A stretch of DNA of 64,000 bases from Cryoendolithus antarcticus (lineage: Eukaryota; Ascomycota; Dothideomycetes; Cladosporiales; Cladosporiaceae). The stretch covers positions 806,001 to 870,000 of the forward strand of contig NAJO01000012.1 in assembly GCA_002077065.1 (NCBI GenBank), written 5' to 3'. Position 1 is the first letter of the stretch, and the number at the start of each line of letters is the position of its first letter. Below, in pieces: positions 41,076 to 51,803 of this stretch. Both the position numbers and the translations under genes were made by a program. The notes under the pieces were generated by a model that saw only the letters and a list, made by a program, of their open reading frames with translations, did not search any database and was not told the DNA's origin.

Positions 41076-43722
41076 ATGTCTCACACGAATGGCCTCGGTG
41101 CCTCGACGGCTTTGTCGAAGGAGGTGGAAGAATCCTTGGTCACTGATCTCGAGAAAGTGGCGCTCGAGAAAGAGTCGCCCACACCTTCATCGCTTGAGCG
41201 ATCACTTGAACGAACCGACACCTCCAAAGAGGGCGACATCCTCGTAGCGACAACGTCGCGCGTTGACAGTCTCGATCCCTACAATCACAAACTGTCGCAC
41301 GAATTCCAGTTCCCCGAGGATCCTGATGCACCAGAAGAACACCAATTCACTTTCCGAGCAGTCTTCGTGGGCTGCGTGCTCGGCGGAGTCATTGCTGCGT
41401 CCAAGTATGCTACTCCATTACTCCCCACGTGCTATGCTGATCTATTGCAGTGTCTACCTCGGCCTGAAGACCGGATGGACGTTCGGAGCATCCCTGTTTG
41501 GCTCACTGTTCGGCTTCGCCATCTTGAAGCCAATGTCCCGCGTACTGCCTGAGAAGTTCGGCGGCGGCTACTTCGGTCCCAAGGAGAATGTCTGCTGTCA
41601 GTCTGCTGCAACTGCGGCTGGCTCGCTTGGTCTTCTGTTCGTCAGTGGCTTTCCGGCGGCCTACCAGCTTGGCTTGATGAAGTCGCCGAAAGAGGACTTT
41701 GGTCGCCTAATTACGTTCGTAAGTCAAAGCAATCCCGTTCTCTAACAGTCTGAACGCTCTTGTGCCACTACAGTTGCACTTGCAACAGTGCATCTGTCAG
41801 TCTATGTCTGTGAGAGAGGGCAAGTCATTTCAGGGCTTTTGTGCTCTGAACTCTGCACTCTCACAGACACGGGGATGAAGAGATCCCCCGCCGCAGATGA
41901 GCTTACAGGAGCGCTGTCAACACTTTGGATTCCCGGAGAAGCGGAGGTGGCATGCATCGACGTGCATAACAGAAAAGCTGACAAGTTGCTTAGACGATCT
42001 GCTGCGCCTACTACGGCATGTTCTTCTCGATCCCACTTCGAAAGTTCTACATTCTCAAGCAGAAGCTACCGTTCCCGAGCTCGACTGCTGCAGCTGTAGC
42101 GATTCATAGCTTGCACAGTGGCAAGAATGCAGAGGCGAATGCAAGGAAGAAGACTCGGGCTTTAGCAATCGCCTTCGTCGCCAGCATCACCTTCAAGTGT
42201 GTGGCAGAGTACGCTCCAGGCATCTTATGGGACTGGCATGTTGGATGGACCAGAGCAGACTGTAGCATCAAGTGAGTCGCTAGACTGACATATCCGTCCA
42301 GGTATCGGCTGGCAGTCCGCCATAAAGATCGAGAACTGGAACTTCGTCTGGGAATTTACACCAGCTTTCATCGGAGTCGGTGCTCTCATTGGTCTGAACA
42401 GTGCATACAGCTTCTTCGGCGGCGCAATACTCGCTTGGGGTGTCATCGGTCCCGTCCTTGTCGCCACTGGTACTGCTTTCGGCTCTGAGCTCTACCCAAA
42501 GGAGTACCCTGGCTACATTAACTACATGTCAATGGTGTTGGATGACCCCGTCGCGAAGCCTAGTCCTCGGTACTGGATGCTCTGGCCTGGAGTCTGCCTC
42601 CTTCTCGCTGGAGCTTTCGCAGAGCTTTTCGCCAATTACAAGAGCGTGCTTGCTAGTTTTGCGGACCTCTTGGAGCCCGTATGGAGATTTGTGCTCAGGC
42701 GCAAGGCAGACCCCGAAGCAAAGACTCTAATCGAAGAGCCTTGTACCCCAGAAGAGCTCGTGCCTGCCTGGATGTGGGGAGGCGGGATAGTCCTTAGTAT
42801 CATCTTCACCTGCGCTATCATGGGCACCCAGTACGATCAGAATATCGGTGTGGTCCTTTTAGCCATCGTTTTCGCATTTTTGTTCTCCTTTATTGGCGCA
42901 GAGTCCTGTGGACGTACTAACATCACCCCGGTTACGTTCATCGGCAACGCCTCCCAGCTAGTGATTGGCGGCGTCAATAGAGGCCATGGCACGATCCAAC
43001 AGCAGCAATTACTCAACATCACTGGCAGTATGCTCGCCCTCGGCGCCTCTGAGCAATCCGTTGACATGCTCGGCGATCTCAAGACCACTCACCTCCTCCG
43101 CGCTGCGCCTCGAGTTCAATTCTACGCTCAATGCTGTGGTGCTGTGGTCTCGATCTTCATGAGCACTGCCATGTACCTTCTCTTCTCGGAAGCGTACCCC
43201 TGCATCAACGACCTCAGTCTACAGGACAAATGCGCCTTCCCGGCGCCGGATGTTGGACCTTACCGCGCCATCGCTATTGCTGTTACAAGCACAAGCCTGC
43301 CAATTCCACCGAGCTCAGGCTACTTCAGCATTGCGATCTTGGTCTACGCATTCGTGCAGACTTTCGTTAAATATCGCTTCATCCCGATCAAGTATTGGGA
43401 GTTTGTGCCGAACCTAGTCAGCATGGGCATTGCGTTCATCTTGAACACTACAACCTACCCCATGGCTGTCGCTTTCGGTGCGACGGTAGCATTCGTTTGG
43501 CAGAGGAAGTATCCGGCAGCATTTGGATTCTATTGCTACGCCATTGCGGCGGGAATGATTGCTGGCGAGGGTCTGGGAGGCATCGTTGGTGAGATTGTCT
43601 CATCTTCCATGTACATAACTATACTAATGCGTGTCATAGGAGCCATTCTACAGGTCGCTGGCGTGTCTGGCAATTTCAAGGGCACAGCGATTGGGTGCCC
43701 AGCGAACGTCTATTGCGGATGA
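41076..43722 (+). CDS. OPT-family transporter (oligopeptide/YSL-type)
   Basis: Exons 41076-41404, 41451-41718, 41994-42261, 42302-43588 and 43640-43722 join in phase to 744 residues. The cytosolic N-terminus of about 95 residues is acidic (MSHTNGLGASTALSKEVEES). About 14-16 hydrophobic segments follow, starting TFRAVFVGCVLGGVIAASNV. Conserved pieces include YLGLKTGWTFGASLFGSLFG, FGPKENVCCQSAATAAGSLG, LRKFYILKQKLPFPSSTAAA, WNFVWEFTPAFIGVGALIGL and FKGTAIGCPANVYCG. Family knowledge: OPT proteins import peptides, and the YSL branch imports metal-chelator complexes across the plasma membrane; this architecture with the PKENVCCQ motif is nearer the YSL-like fungal branch. Intron 2 is 275 bases, far longer than the others. 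The last intron (51 bases) is in frame and could be read through. Confidence 0.88.
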
Positions 43723-44167
43723 GGTACTCGATTGCTATGTACACATCTGTGAGGAAGACTTTAATCTCGATACACATCTACAAGGCTTCTACAAATCATT
43801 CCAAATTAGCTTCTCATGAATTCATGCGCACATGCTTCTGTAGCAATACCCAATACAGTAAGTCCACGTTGCACTGCAAGTGAGCGGCCGATGAGACTAT
43901 GGACAGCCCACCCGGTATCGAGTCTACCGTCCCTTCACTAGCTCTGCGGGTCACTGCTGCATCCTGGCAGCGGGACTAGTAGCAACGAGCCGTAAGTTGT
44001 AGTGTAGACGCAGCATGCTACGTGCTTCGGCAAGGATTGGAATGCGGCATCGTTGTCTGGACACCCTCCGCAGGAGAAAAGGGTGCAATTGACAACACCC
44101 CTCGTAAGCGCCTCAGATACTGTGCAGTACTGATCGGGCAGATAGCAGCAACAGATCTTGCGCCGAC
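43723..44167. promoter_or_regulatory. Intergenic region upstream of the GPI-type gene
   Basis: No gene supported; holds the OPT 3' end and the promoter of the next gene. Confidence 0.35.
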
Positions 44168-44946
44168 ATGGCGCTGTGCAATGCGCTCATCCTTCTCCTT
44201 GCAGCCCTAGTCAGCGCGGAAGACGCCAGCACCCCGACAACGACCTTGACCATCGTATCGGGTGCGAGCGTAACACCAGGCTTCACGCCCTCCTCTACCT
44301 TCCCCTCATCGACTTCCACGTCCAGCACAATCTCCACCACGTCAACTTCCACCATCCTGACGTTCAACTGGCTCCACCCAGCTTACCCAGGCCATGACCA
44401 AGCCTTCGCCGCTTCGATCATTGGAAACTGCTCCTCTACAACCACTGCAGCTATAGCATGTACCTCTGACTCCGATCCATCGAACACTGCTTGCGATGAG
44501 TCCGCACCGGTACGTAGACTAAACCATCGTCTGTCGGGTCGCTTAGCTTCCGTCTTTGGTACTGACCGAATCATGATTAGGCAATCACGTACACCTTCGC
44601 CCCTTCCGCTCTCATGTACGGCTCGTCTGCCTCTGCTTCAGGGACAGCCGTCCTGGAAGCGGCGAGCTGCACTTACCTTCCCAGCTCGCCTGCCACAGCG
44701 ATGATGCAAAGCAGTGCGACATGCGTTATCACTGCCCAGGTCGTCGAGGGGACGAGCACAAGCAGGACGAGCAGTGAGGTAGGCTACGGGTTGACAACTG
44801 CGGTGGTGGAAGTGACTGCGGGCGTTGCGGGAGGCAATGGCGCGTGTGGCGGGGGAGCGAAGAAGGGTAGTGCTGGGAGTGTGGAGTCGACTCGATGGGT
44901 CGTAGTGGCGGTTCCTGGGCTACTGGGGGCTGCATTGTTATTGTAA
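44168..44946 (+). CDS. Small Ser/Thr-rich GPI-type surface protein
   Basis: Exons 44168-44509 and 44581-44946 give 235 residues (intron GTACGT..ACTGAC..TTAG, 71 bases). Signal peptide MALCNALILLLAALVSA is followed by a Thr/Ser-rich segment (TSTSSTISTTSTSTILTFNW). A cysteine-spaced core (GNCSSTTTAAIACTS, NTACDESAP, ASCTYLPSS, ATCVITAQVV) comes next. A Gly-rich linker (GVAGGNGACGGGAKKGSAGS) and a hydrophobic tail WVVVAVPGLLGAALLL fit a GPI-anchor signal. The layout matches many fungal cell-wall proteins of unknown function. It is probably O-mannosylated and exposed at the wall. Confidence 0.78.
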
Positions 44947-45079
44947 GACCCATGTAATCGCTCACGATGAGGACGAATTTGCGCAGGAGCGTGAAGTGCA
45001 TTGCCGTACCAATATTCATAAACGCTCCTATGCATGCAATACAAAGCCCTGATAGGCGGCCCCGGATCCTGTCGATATC

Positions 45080-46288
45080 TCACTTCTGATTCTCCAAGTA
45101 CGCCTTCGCCAGCTGGCCCAGCACTGGCGCAGCAATGGGCTGTACCTTCTCCCACCCCTTCTTGCCCTTGTCCATGACTTCCTTCACATCGACAGGAGCC
45201 TTTTTCTTGGAACTGCTTTTCCCGCTACTCTTCCAACCGCTCCGTTCCTTGTCCCGCTTGGCGTGCCGCCGCTCCCTCTCTCGTTCTCTCTCATCATGCG
45301 AATCATAGCCAGACCGCCGCCGGTCTCGGTCTCGCCTGGCGTCGCGGCCGTCAGTGCGGTAGCCGCGTTCTCTGGGATCGTCGCGGCGGCGAGAATCGCG
45401 CTCGGTCTTGTAGCCGCGGTCATTGTGGTAGTCCCGATCGCGGTCTCGATCTCTAGCTCGAGGTGGTTCACGCTCCGAGCGTCTGCGGGGAGGTGCAGCG
45501 TAGTCTGTATCTTCGTCATCGTACTTGGCGCTGCGGTGTCTTCGATCGCGGTCTGTCGGAGGAGGGTCGTCTCGGCGTCTTCTCGGCGGCGGAGAAGCGG
45601 CATCCTCGGGTGGGGAGGATCGATGTCTCCGAGGTGGTGGGGAAGCAGCATCCTCGGGAGGCGAGTCCCGGTGTCGTCTTGAGGAGGGTGGAGGGGCAGC
45701 ATCTCCGTAGCTGCCTCGTCGTGCCTTTCGATCTGGGTCGCCATGTCGCCTTGCTGCGCTCCGTGGCGACTCCTCGTACTCGTCTCGGCGTGGTCTGCTT
45801 TTATATGGAGGTGGAGGCTCGTCGTCGTGAGCGTCCTTGTAACCGTTCCGACGTCGTGACTTCTCGTCCTCCCTGTCCCTGTGGCTATCCCGTTCCTTCT
45901 CGCGTTCCTTCAACCTAGACGACGGCACATGATCCTCGTCGTCTCTGTGCCTCGATTTCTTGGGTGGCTCATCGATCTCATCGTCCTCGCCGGCAAGGGA
46001 GTTCTCGCCAATAGGTGGTGGCGGGACATCTGGACTGCGGTGGCGGTGAGATTTGGACGCTCGACTTTCCTTGGGAGGTTTGGTGGCGTGGTCGTCGTCC
46101 TCATCGCTGGCATCATATCGGTCCCGGTCCTTAGTCCGTCTGCTTGAAGGTGGGGGAGGTTCTCTTGAGCTTCGTGAACCTCTCCGAGCGTACGGATCGT
46201 CGTAGTCATCATCTGCGTACCTTGGCGGACGATCGCGTGAGGGTCGAGGGTACCTGTCCCTCGCCTGCTCATTGGCGTACATCGACAT
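45080..46288 (-). CDS. Arg/Asp/Ser/Pro-rich low-complexity protein
   Basis: 402-residue single exon, start MSMYANEQARDRYPRPS. Nearly the whole protein is made of charged low-complexity blocks with mixed RS, RD and RE dipeptides (RARDRDRDRDYHNDRGY, ERERERERRHAKRDKERSG). It contains a short tandem repeat whose core SPPEDAASPPPRR occurs twice, with a third partial copy. The last ~50 residues are different and look folded (VDVKEVMDKGKKGWEKVQPI, then AAPVLGQLAKAYLENQK). RS/RD-rich proteins often work in pre-mRNA splicing or nuclear condensates, but no RRM or other domain is present, so the function is open. The long consistent frame and conserved-looking C-terminus argue that it is coding. Confidence 0.75.
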   Translation of the reverse strand: MSMYANEQARDRYPRPSRDRPPRYADDDYDDPYARRGSRSSREPPPPSSRRTKDRDRYDASDEDDDHATKPPKESRASKSHRHRSPDVPPPPIGENSLAGEDDEIDEPPKKSRHRDDEDHVPSSRLKEREKERDSHRDREDEKSRRRNGYKDAHDDEPPPPYKSRPRRDEYEESPRSAARRHGDPDRKARRGSYGDAAPPPSSRRHRDSPPEDAASPPPRRHRSSPPEDAASPPPRRRRDDPPPTDRDRRHRSAKYDDEDTDYAAPPRRRSEREPPRARDRDRDRDYHNDRGYKTERDSRRRDDPRERGYRTDGRDARRDRDRRRSGYDSHDERERERERRHAKRDKERSGWKSSGKSSSKKKAPVDVKEVMDKGKKGWEKVQPIAAPVLGQLAKAYLENQK

Positions 46289-46910
46289 ATTCTAGCAGTG
46301 CCTGAGATTCCGTATTGACCCTCGTTAGCAGTGCATAACGGTGGAAGTATGAGTCTAACGGACAAGCATCGAGTGAGCGGTCAGGGGATGTAAGGAATAG
46401 GCGGTGAAACGGAGCAGCTACATCGCTCGTACTCCGCTCATTTTCCGAATCGACATCATCACGGCACCAGGTACCAAGCTAGTGCTGCACGGCTGTCAGG
46501 TCCCGATGTGAGATCCCAGCCTCTTCCACGCCTCTGACGCCTCTTTCTGGGGTGCCCTGACGCTGATCATGGGGGTGGACGTCACTGTCAGTTTACGTGA
46601 AACGATTGCGATTGCGACACTGGGACGACTTGGACTGCTGACGTCTGGGAGATGAGGGTGCAAGTTGACACTTGGAAGTCGCGAGGGCGGTGAAGCCACG
46701 GAGCTGTAGCTTTGAGGTGCAGTAGATGGATGTCATGGCGGGAAGCCTCGGCATCCAATGCCTACCCGCCACATCATGGCGTACTGCTGTGGAAGGACGT
46801 TGTGGTCAGCATCAGTAAGTGAACGCTCGAAGGCATAGAAGTTCTTCATAACACTACCCGACGTAATCTATCTACCCTCTGTCAATGGATCATCGAATGT
46901 GAGAGCTACG
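46289..46910. promoter_or_regulatory. Intergenic region between two minus-strand genes
   Basis: Promoter and leader of the Arg/Asp-rich gene and the 3' end of the coiled-coil gene. A 67-codon frame at 46496-46699 has no supporting feature. Confidence 0.35.
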
Positions 46911-49511
46911 TCAGTCCAACAAACTCCCATCCCTTCCCCTGCCACCCTCGCCTTCCTCCTCTGTCTCAACGTAGGCCTGCAATCTCCGTTTAGGCATCTC
47001 CGCCATGGAAGCATGCCTAGACAACCCCGAGTGCCGGTCCGCACGCGACCGTCTCTCATGAGCACTAGCGCGCAGATTGGGCAGACTCTCCATTCTCGCC
47101 GGCTCCACTGGCGCAGGAAGCGGAGGCAGTAACGTCGCATCAAGGGGCAGCTTACGACGAGAAGGACGCTCAGATGAGCCCTCATCCGCTGACGGATCGT
47201 CAGAGCGGCCGTACATGTGCCTTGACGCGCGGTGGCGGTAGCTGTCATCGCGGTGGCCTCGAGATCTTGTTGGAGCGTCCTCTCTGCGGGCCTCGCGTCG
47301 TTGTGTAAATCCCGTACTATGTCTTGAGTTGAGCGGGCTCGCCACTCCGAACTGATGCGGCGTGCACTGTTTTGGTGCCTCCTGATCACTGGGTGCCCAC
47401 ACCTGTGCGCGGGCTTCCTCGTGTGGAAGACGAGAGTAGCCTCGAATGGAGCGTGGCGCCCACGATGGAATCTCGCGCCTCTGTGTGCCGTCTTTCATGA
47501 CCTTCACTGCGTGTGCGAACGGCTCGTCCAGAAGCGCGCCGTCAAGCGTGTCCCCTGTATGACTGGGCGGATCGGCGGCAGTACCATTATGCTCTTGTTT
47601 CCAATCTGAAGACTTTTGCACGTGCGCGCGTCCTGGAGAACCTTGAAGCTCGGGCAAGTCTTGCCTTTGCTGGAACTCGGCATCATGGGTCCAGGATGCT
47701 TTGCTCTTCTCGATCGCGTGTCTTAGCTTGTCCCTTTCGTACCGCAACCTACCGACCTGCGCCTGCAACATCTCCACATGGGCATCCCGTGCCTTGCTGA
47801 CTTCTTCTTTCTGCACTTGCTCTGACTTCAACGCAGCAATCTCATCGTTACTCATCTCGAAAAGCGAAACAATCTCCCGGTGACGAGCCTTCTGTCGCTG
47901 CACACTTGCCTCTGCTTCTTCGGCCCTGACGTGGTTCGCGTCGTAATCAGCGTCACGGGATTCCAGGATTTTCTGTCCACGCGCAATGATAGCCTGCTGT
48001 TCATGAAAGATCGCGTCCTTCTGCTCGCAAAAGGCACTCAGACTGGCGATCTGATCTTCATACGCTTCATGCGCTTGCTTTAGCGCGCCGATGTCGTTGC
48101 ACTGGGCTTCAGCTGCGTACTCCAGACTTGCGATGTGGTCATCACGAGCTTTCAAGCTCTGCTCTAGGCTCATGTTGTGCTGTTGAAGCTGCTCCTCGCC
48201 CATGCGACATGACTCTGTGTACTCGTTATACTGCTCGTTTTGATGGTCAAGCTTTTCTTCGTAGTCTGCGCCAAGCTTAGACATCTCGGTGCACTTCGCC
48301 GAGAGTTGGGCATGCAAGGTGGTCGTTTCACCATACGACTCGTCGAGCTGCTGCTTCTTCTCTGCCAGCTCGTCTTGCAACTCATGAGCGACGGTTCCCC
48401 ATGTCGCTGCTGTGGTCTGACTGTTCCGAAGTCGAAGCTCCAGATTCGCGATCTTGTCAGCTTTCGCTGTGAGCTGCTCCTCTTGAGATCTGTTCGTCTC
48501 CGTTGCATCCCGGAGAAGGTCGTCGAGTTTGGCGATCTCGCGATCGCGGAAGTTGACTCCGGATGGGAGATCCGCGCGTATCTCTTGAGCTAAGGTGAGG
48601 TCCTCAGATAAGGATGGAATGTCGTCCAAAGTTTGCATCGCCCGAAGCTGACTGGGCGGTAGGGGCACTCTCGGATGTGTGAATTTACAGCGAACGCGAT
48701 CGTTTGACCAGGGCAGGTCGGAATAGCTGCGCAAGCTATGCCTCGCATCGTCATGTGGCACGTTTCCCAAGTCGTCGTCTAGGCGAGGCGAACGAGACTT
48801 CGAAAACACTTCCGCACCCCTGTCATCACTGTCCTCCGCTTTAACGTAGCCACCTTCATCACTCTCTACACTCCCCTCCGGCGTGAACTTCGTCGGCTCC
48901 AGTGCTTCGACCCTCTCCTCGAGATCTTCAAAGCTCTGCTCCAGATTCGCCACCCTGCCATCGATCTGTCGCACGTCTATCTTCAAAGCTGAGATAAGCT
49001 GCCAGAAAATTGGACCGGAGGGCATGGTCATGTTGTTGTGGTGAACGGGAAGACTGGACTGATCGACTCCTGAGCCATAGAGTATGCTTGCGGTTGGCGG
49101 AGACAGAAATCTGGCAGCCTGATGCTGAGGCTGAGGTGACGAAGGTAAGCTCGCTCCACTATCCAGGAGACATTGCATTCGCTCCTCAGTGCTATATCCG
49201 GGGAAATTGTCTAGAGCCTGGGGTTTTGGGAATGGTGTTGGCAGGCGATGAGGGGCAGGTCCATCTCGTGCACCACTCGCGAGTCCGGAGTTGAGATAGA
49301 CGGCTTGCGAAGGAAAGACGTAGTGGTGATAACCATTCTGTACGGAGAACTCGGGATTGCCTGGATTCTCGCGCAGCAATCGTCTTCGCGAATCGGCAGT
49401 CAGCTGGGCGAGGCGTAGCTTGAGCTGACGCAGCTCCTCTTGGAAGGTGCGCTCGTCCATGATCTCCTGCGACATCGACGTATAAGAACCTGGCGACCGG
49501 AAGAGACTCAT
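46911..49511 (-). CDS. Long coiled-coil protein
   Basis: 866 residues in one exon, start MSLFRSPGSYTSMSQEI at 49511. The first 60 residues contain a helical segment (FQEELRQLKLRLAQLTADSR). A disordered region follows, then a short coiled coil near 180 (IDGRVANLEQSFEDLEERVE). The core, about residues 305-600, is an extended coiled coil (IANLELRLRNSQTTAATWGT, KKQQLDESYGETTTLHAQLS, SLEQSLKARDDHIASLEYAA). The C-terminal ~270 residues are basic and disordered (RRKLPLDATLLPPLPAPVEP), with an acidic-basic end. No motor or membrane domain is present. Such proteins are commonly cytoskeletal, spindle-pole or septal scaffolds, but I do not recognise an orthologue. Confidence 0.8.
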   Translation of the reverse strand: MSLFRSPGSYTSMSQEIMDERTFQEELRQLKLRLAQLTADSRRRLLRENPGNPEFSVQNGYHHYVFPSQAVYLNSGLASGARDGPAPHRLPTPFPKPQALDNFPGYSTEERMQCLLDSGASLPSSPQPQHQAARFLSPPTASILYGSGVDQSSLPVHHNNMTMPSGPIFWQLISALKIDVRQIDGRVANLEQSFEDLEERVEALEPTKFTPEGSVESDEGGYVKAEDSDDRGAEVFSKSRSPRLDDDLGNVPHDDARHSLRSYSDLPWSNDRVRCKFTHPRVPLPPSQLRAMQTLDDIPSLSEDLTLAQEIRADLPSGVNFRDREIAKLDDLLRDATETNRSQEEQLTAKADKIANLELRLRNSQTTAATWGTVAHELQDELAEKKQQLDESYGETTTLHAQLSAKCTEMSKLGADYEEKLDHQNEQYNEYTESCRMGEEQLQQHNMSLEQSLKARDDHIASLEYAAEAQCNDIGALKQAHEAYEDQIASLSAFCEQKDAIFHEQQAIIARGQKILESRDADYDANHVRAEEAEASVQRQKARHREIVSLFEMSNDEIAALKSEQVQKEEVSKARDAHVEMLQAQVGRLRYERDKLRHAIEKSKASWTHDAEFQQRQDLPELQGSPGRAHVQKSSDWKQEHNGTAADPPSHTGDTLDGALLDEPFAHAVKVMKDGTQRREIPSWAPRSIRGYSRLPHEEARAQVWAPSDQEAPKQCTPHQFGVASPLNSRHSTGFTQRREARREDAPTRSRGHRDDSYRHRASRHMYGRSDDPSADEGSSERPSRRKLPLDATLLPPLPAPVEPARMESLPNLRASAHERRSRADRHSGLSRHASMAEMPKRRLQAYVETEEEGEGGRGRDGSLLD

Positions 49512-50053
49512 GGGTGACTTTCGATGCTAGTATTGAATAGTTCAGCTTGCATAGCTAGCATGTGTAAGGCTGAGGATAGAAGAGACATCTAGTCAGCCTG
49601 ATGGGTGAGGTGCTGGTACATGTAGCAATCAGAAGGTAAAGCACGGACCCATGACGAAAGCTGGAGTGAGGCGGTTCGCATTCACGCCTCAGGCTTTACT
49701 GATCAACACTCGTCTGGGAGCCCGGCGCAGATCGTGCATAGCTTTGAGAAGTGGCAGTGATACAAAAGCAGGTAGTACAAAAGATTACGTCCGTTCATAT
49801 TTGCGCCCTACAGCGCCTCGCTAAGCGCTTGGTCAGCGCAGCTTTAACCCAGCAGGGCCCACTCGTAGTCCTTCGCTGCGGACTTGTATGCTTCTCCCGG
49901 ATGTCTCGTCCCCCAGAGTTCGCTCTTGACTCAACTCCTGCTCACGCTGGCAGTCTTCCTCCCCCTGGTAGCCCTCCTTGCACACCTGGCGCTTGATCAG
50001 CGCCATTCTCGCAAAGCGTGCACAGCAAAGTTGCGGTGTCCGTAGACAGGGTT
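49512..50053. other. Intergenic region
   Basis: Between the 5' end of the coiled-coil gene and the 3' end of ERV14, both on the minus strand. No gene recognised. Confidence 0.4.
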
Positions 50054-50626
50054 CTACCGACTTTCGTCTCGAATCAAAGCCACGATCATGGAGTAGAGGT
50101 AGAAGAAGAACATCAGCAAGTGGAAGCCCAGCTTGACAAATGACTCTTTCTTGTGCGTGTTGAGCTTGCGGAAGATCTCGGTCGCGTCGAGAAGGTGCTG
50201 GTTCTCGAAGATCCTGTGTAGCAATACGTTGTCAGTAACCTATGTTCTGTATCCCGTCCCGTGTGTAGCCGAGCCCTCTCTACTCAAAAATCGCCGGATT
50301 TACATACTTCTTTCCATTCCACGCCAGTAACGGCAGATTCAGTAGCAGCGGCAGCCAGTATCCATTTATGAGAAACAGTACTGTCAAGAATGCGTGTACG
50401 CCTGCTTCAGGCACAATGTACATATTCAAGCGGTTGCAAAGGTCGATCGGGTTGATGTAGTCGCACTCGAGATCTGAGTACATGATCGTGAAGAAGACTT
50501 GGAGGAAGAGGTTGACGGCATTGATGAGGACTGCGAGGAGGAAGAGCCTGTGTATCGTGATTAGTATTCTTAGTCTCAGTAGTGGTCTCGGACAGGGCGC
50601 AGATACCATGCTTCTCCAGGCATCAT
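50054..50626 (-). CDS. ERV14: Cornichon-family ER cargo receptor
   Basis: Exons 50626-50607, 50547-50308 and 50213-50054 give 139 residues. The first exon is only 20 bases (MMPGEA plus two bases of a Trp codon), and both introns have proper GT..AG ends. The spliced protein has all cornichon landmarks: an N-terminal helix [19 protein letters not shown], then [20 protein letters not shown] with the conserved IN..DLC, then [40 protein letters not shown], and a C-terminal helix [16 protein letters not shown]. Erv14 loads transmembrane cargo into COPII vesicles at the ER. Length matches the family (about 138). Confidence 0.96.
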
Positions 50627-51803
50627 GGCGGCGGTGGGTGGAAGGGTTTCTGCACTGCGTGTGGAGGCGGCGCGTGAGTATTAGTCGCAAGAGGTACTCC
50701 TAATCGAGTTCTTAATGATTGACGAGTCTGGCTTCTCGGGGTCGTGTGCAGTCGGTGAAGTCCTCTCGCGGCGCGCCTTTTGTTGGGATGCTAGCGCTTT
50801 GCGGTCTTGATGTGTGTACGGAGGGCCGCTGCTTCCTGAAGGAGGAAGAGATCTCGAGTCGAGTGCGAAGATGGTTCAGGCGAGTGAAATGAGAACGCGC
50901 AGTGCATCAGGGCTGGTAATCACACTGATACTGGACACTTGGTGGGCTGCACCTCAGGTATCTATTTTCCGACGTCACTTCACAAGTGGGATAGAAAGAG
51001 CCGCATTCGCTATCTCGTCTTCAAGTGAATGTTCATATTACACCACAGTACATTGAACGGGTGAAGCAGAGAGCAGTCAGCGGCGTTAGGCCTGCTCATA
51101 TGTCTCTCATGGCCAGGTCACGTACGTCGCCGACGCCAGCCATGCCCATAAGAATGCCATATGGTGGGCACATTGTGCGACCTGATGCCAGTCCGTCATG
51201 GCCTAGGGGCACTGACGTGCTTGAAGCTTTGTCAACACCCTGACAGAGGCGTCGATAGTCTCATCGGCTCCTTCGCCTCGTCCACCCCAGGCGAGACTAT
51301 CTCACATATGTTGCTTGCACCCGAACAGGTGCATGTTGCTTCGAGTGACCAAGCGGTTCGAATGCGGCAAGTCGGGGAAATTAGCGAGCGGGAGGCCCCG
51401 CCGAAGAAGCTTTGGTTCATGAACTTGTGCCGAGCGGACACGCGAACTCCTCCCATCACCCATCAGATCTTCTTCTGCCACAAGACCATACACTTCGGTA
51501 CACTTCTCGCTCCGTACAATCTCACTCGCAGCTGCTCATCGCTCAGTACACCCTTCGCTGAACTTCAGAGTGCCCAGCGCCGCCTCAAACACAGTACAAA
51601 GCTCTCTGCTCCAAAGCCGCCGTTTTTTGTCCAACCCGCAAGGCCCAATTGCGGACATCGCGATTGTGCGTAAACATGCATATCTACCAATGTCGCATCA
51701 ATCACGTGCTGATTCTACAACGTTCTAGGCTCCCTGCATCTTCACCTAACACTCTTCTCGTTCCGTCCTATTCGCACCACACTCATCCCAACCTCCTTCA
51801 ACA
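50627..51803. promoter_or_regulatory. Divergent intergenic region, ERV14 / NTF2-RRM gene
   Basis: 1.2 kb. A frame of 170 codons at 51161-51673 and shorter ones have no domain and overlap a probable leader. The last 100 bases are CT-rich. No gene called. Confidence 0.4.

Noticed and set aside
51161..51673. 170-codon frame upstream of the G3BP-like gene
   Set aside because: Composition is irregular, no domain is visible, and it overlaps the likely leader of a well-supported gene.
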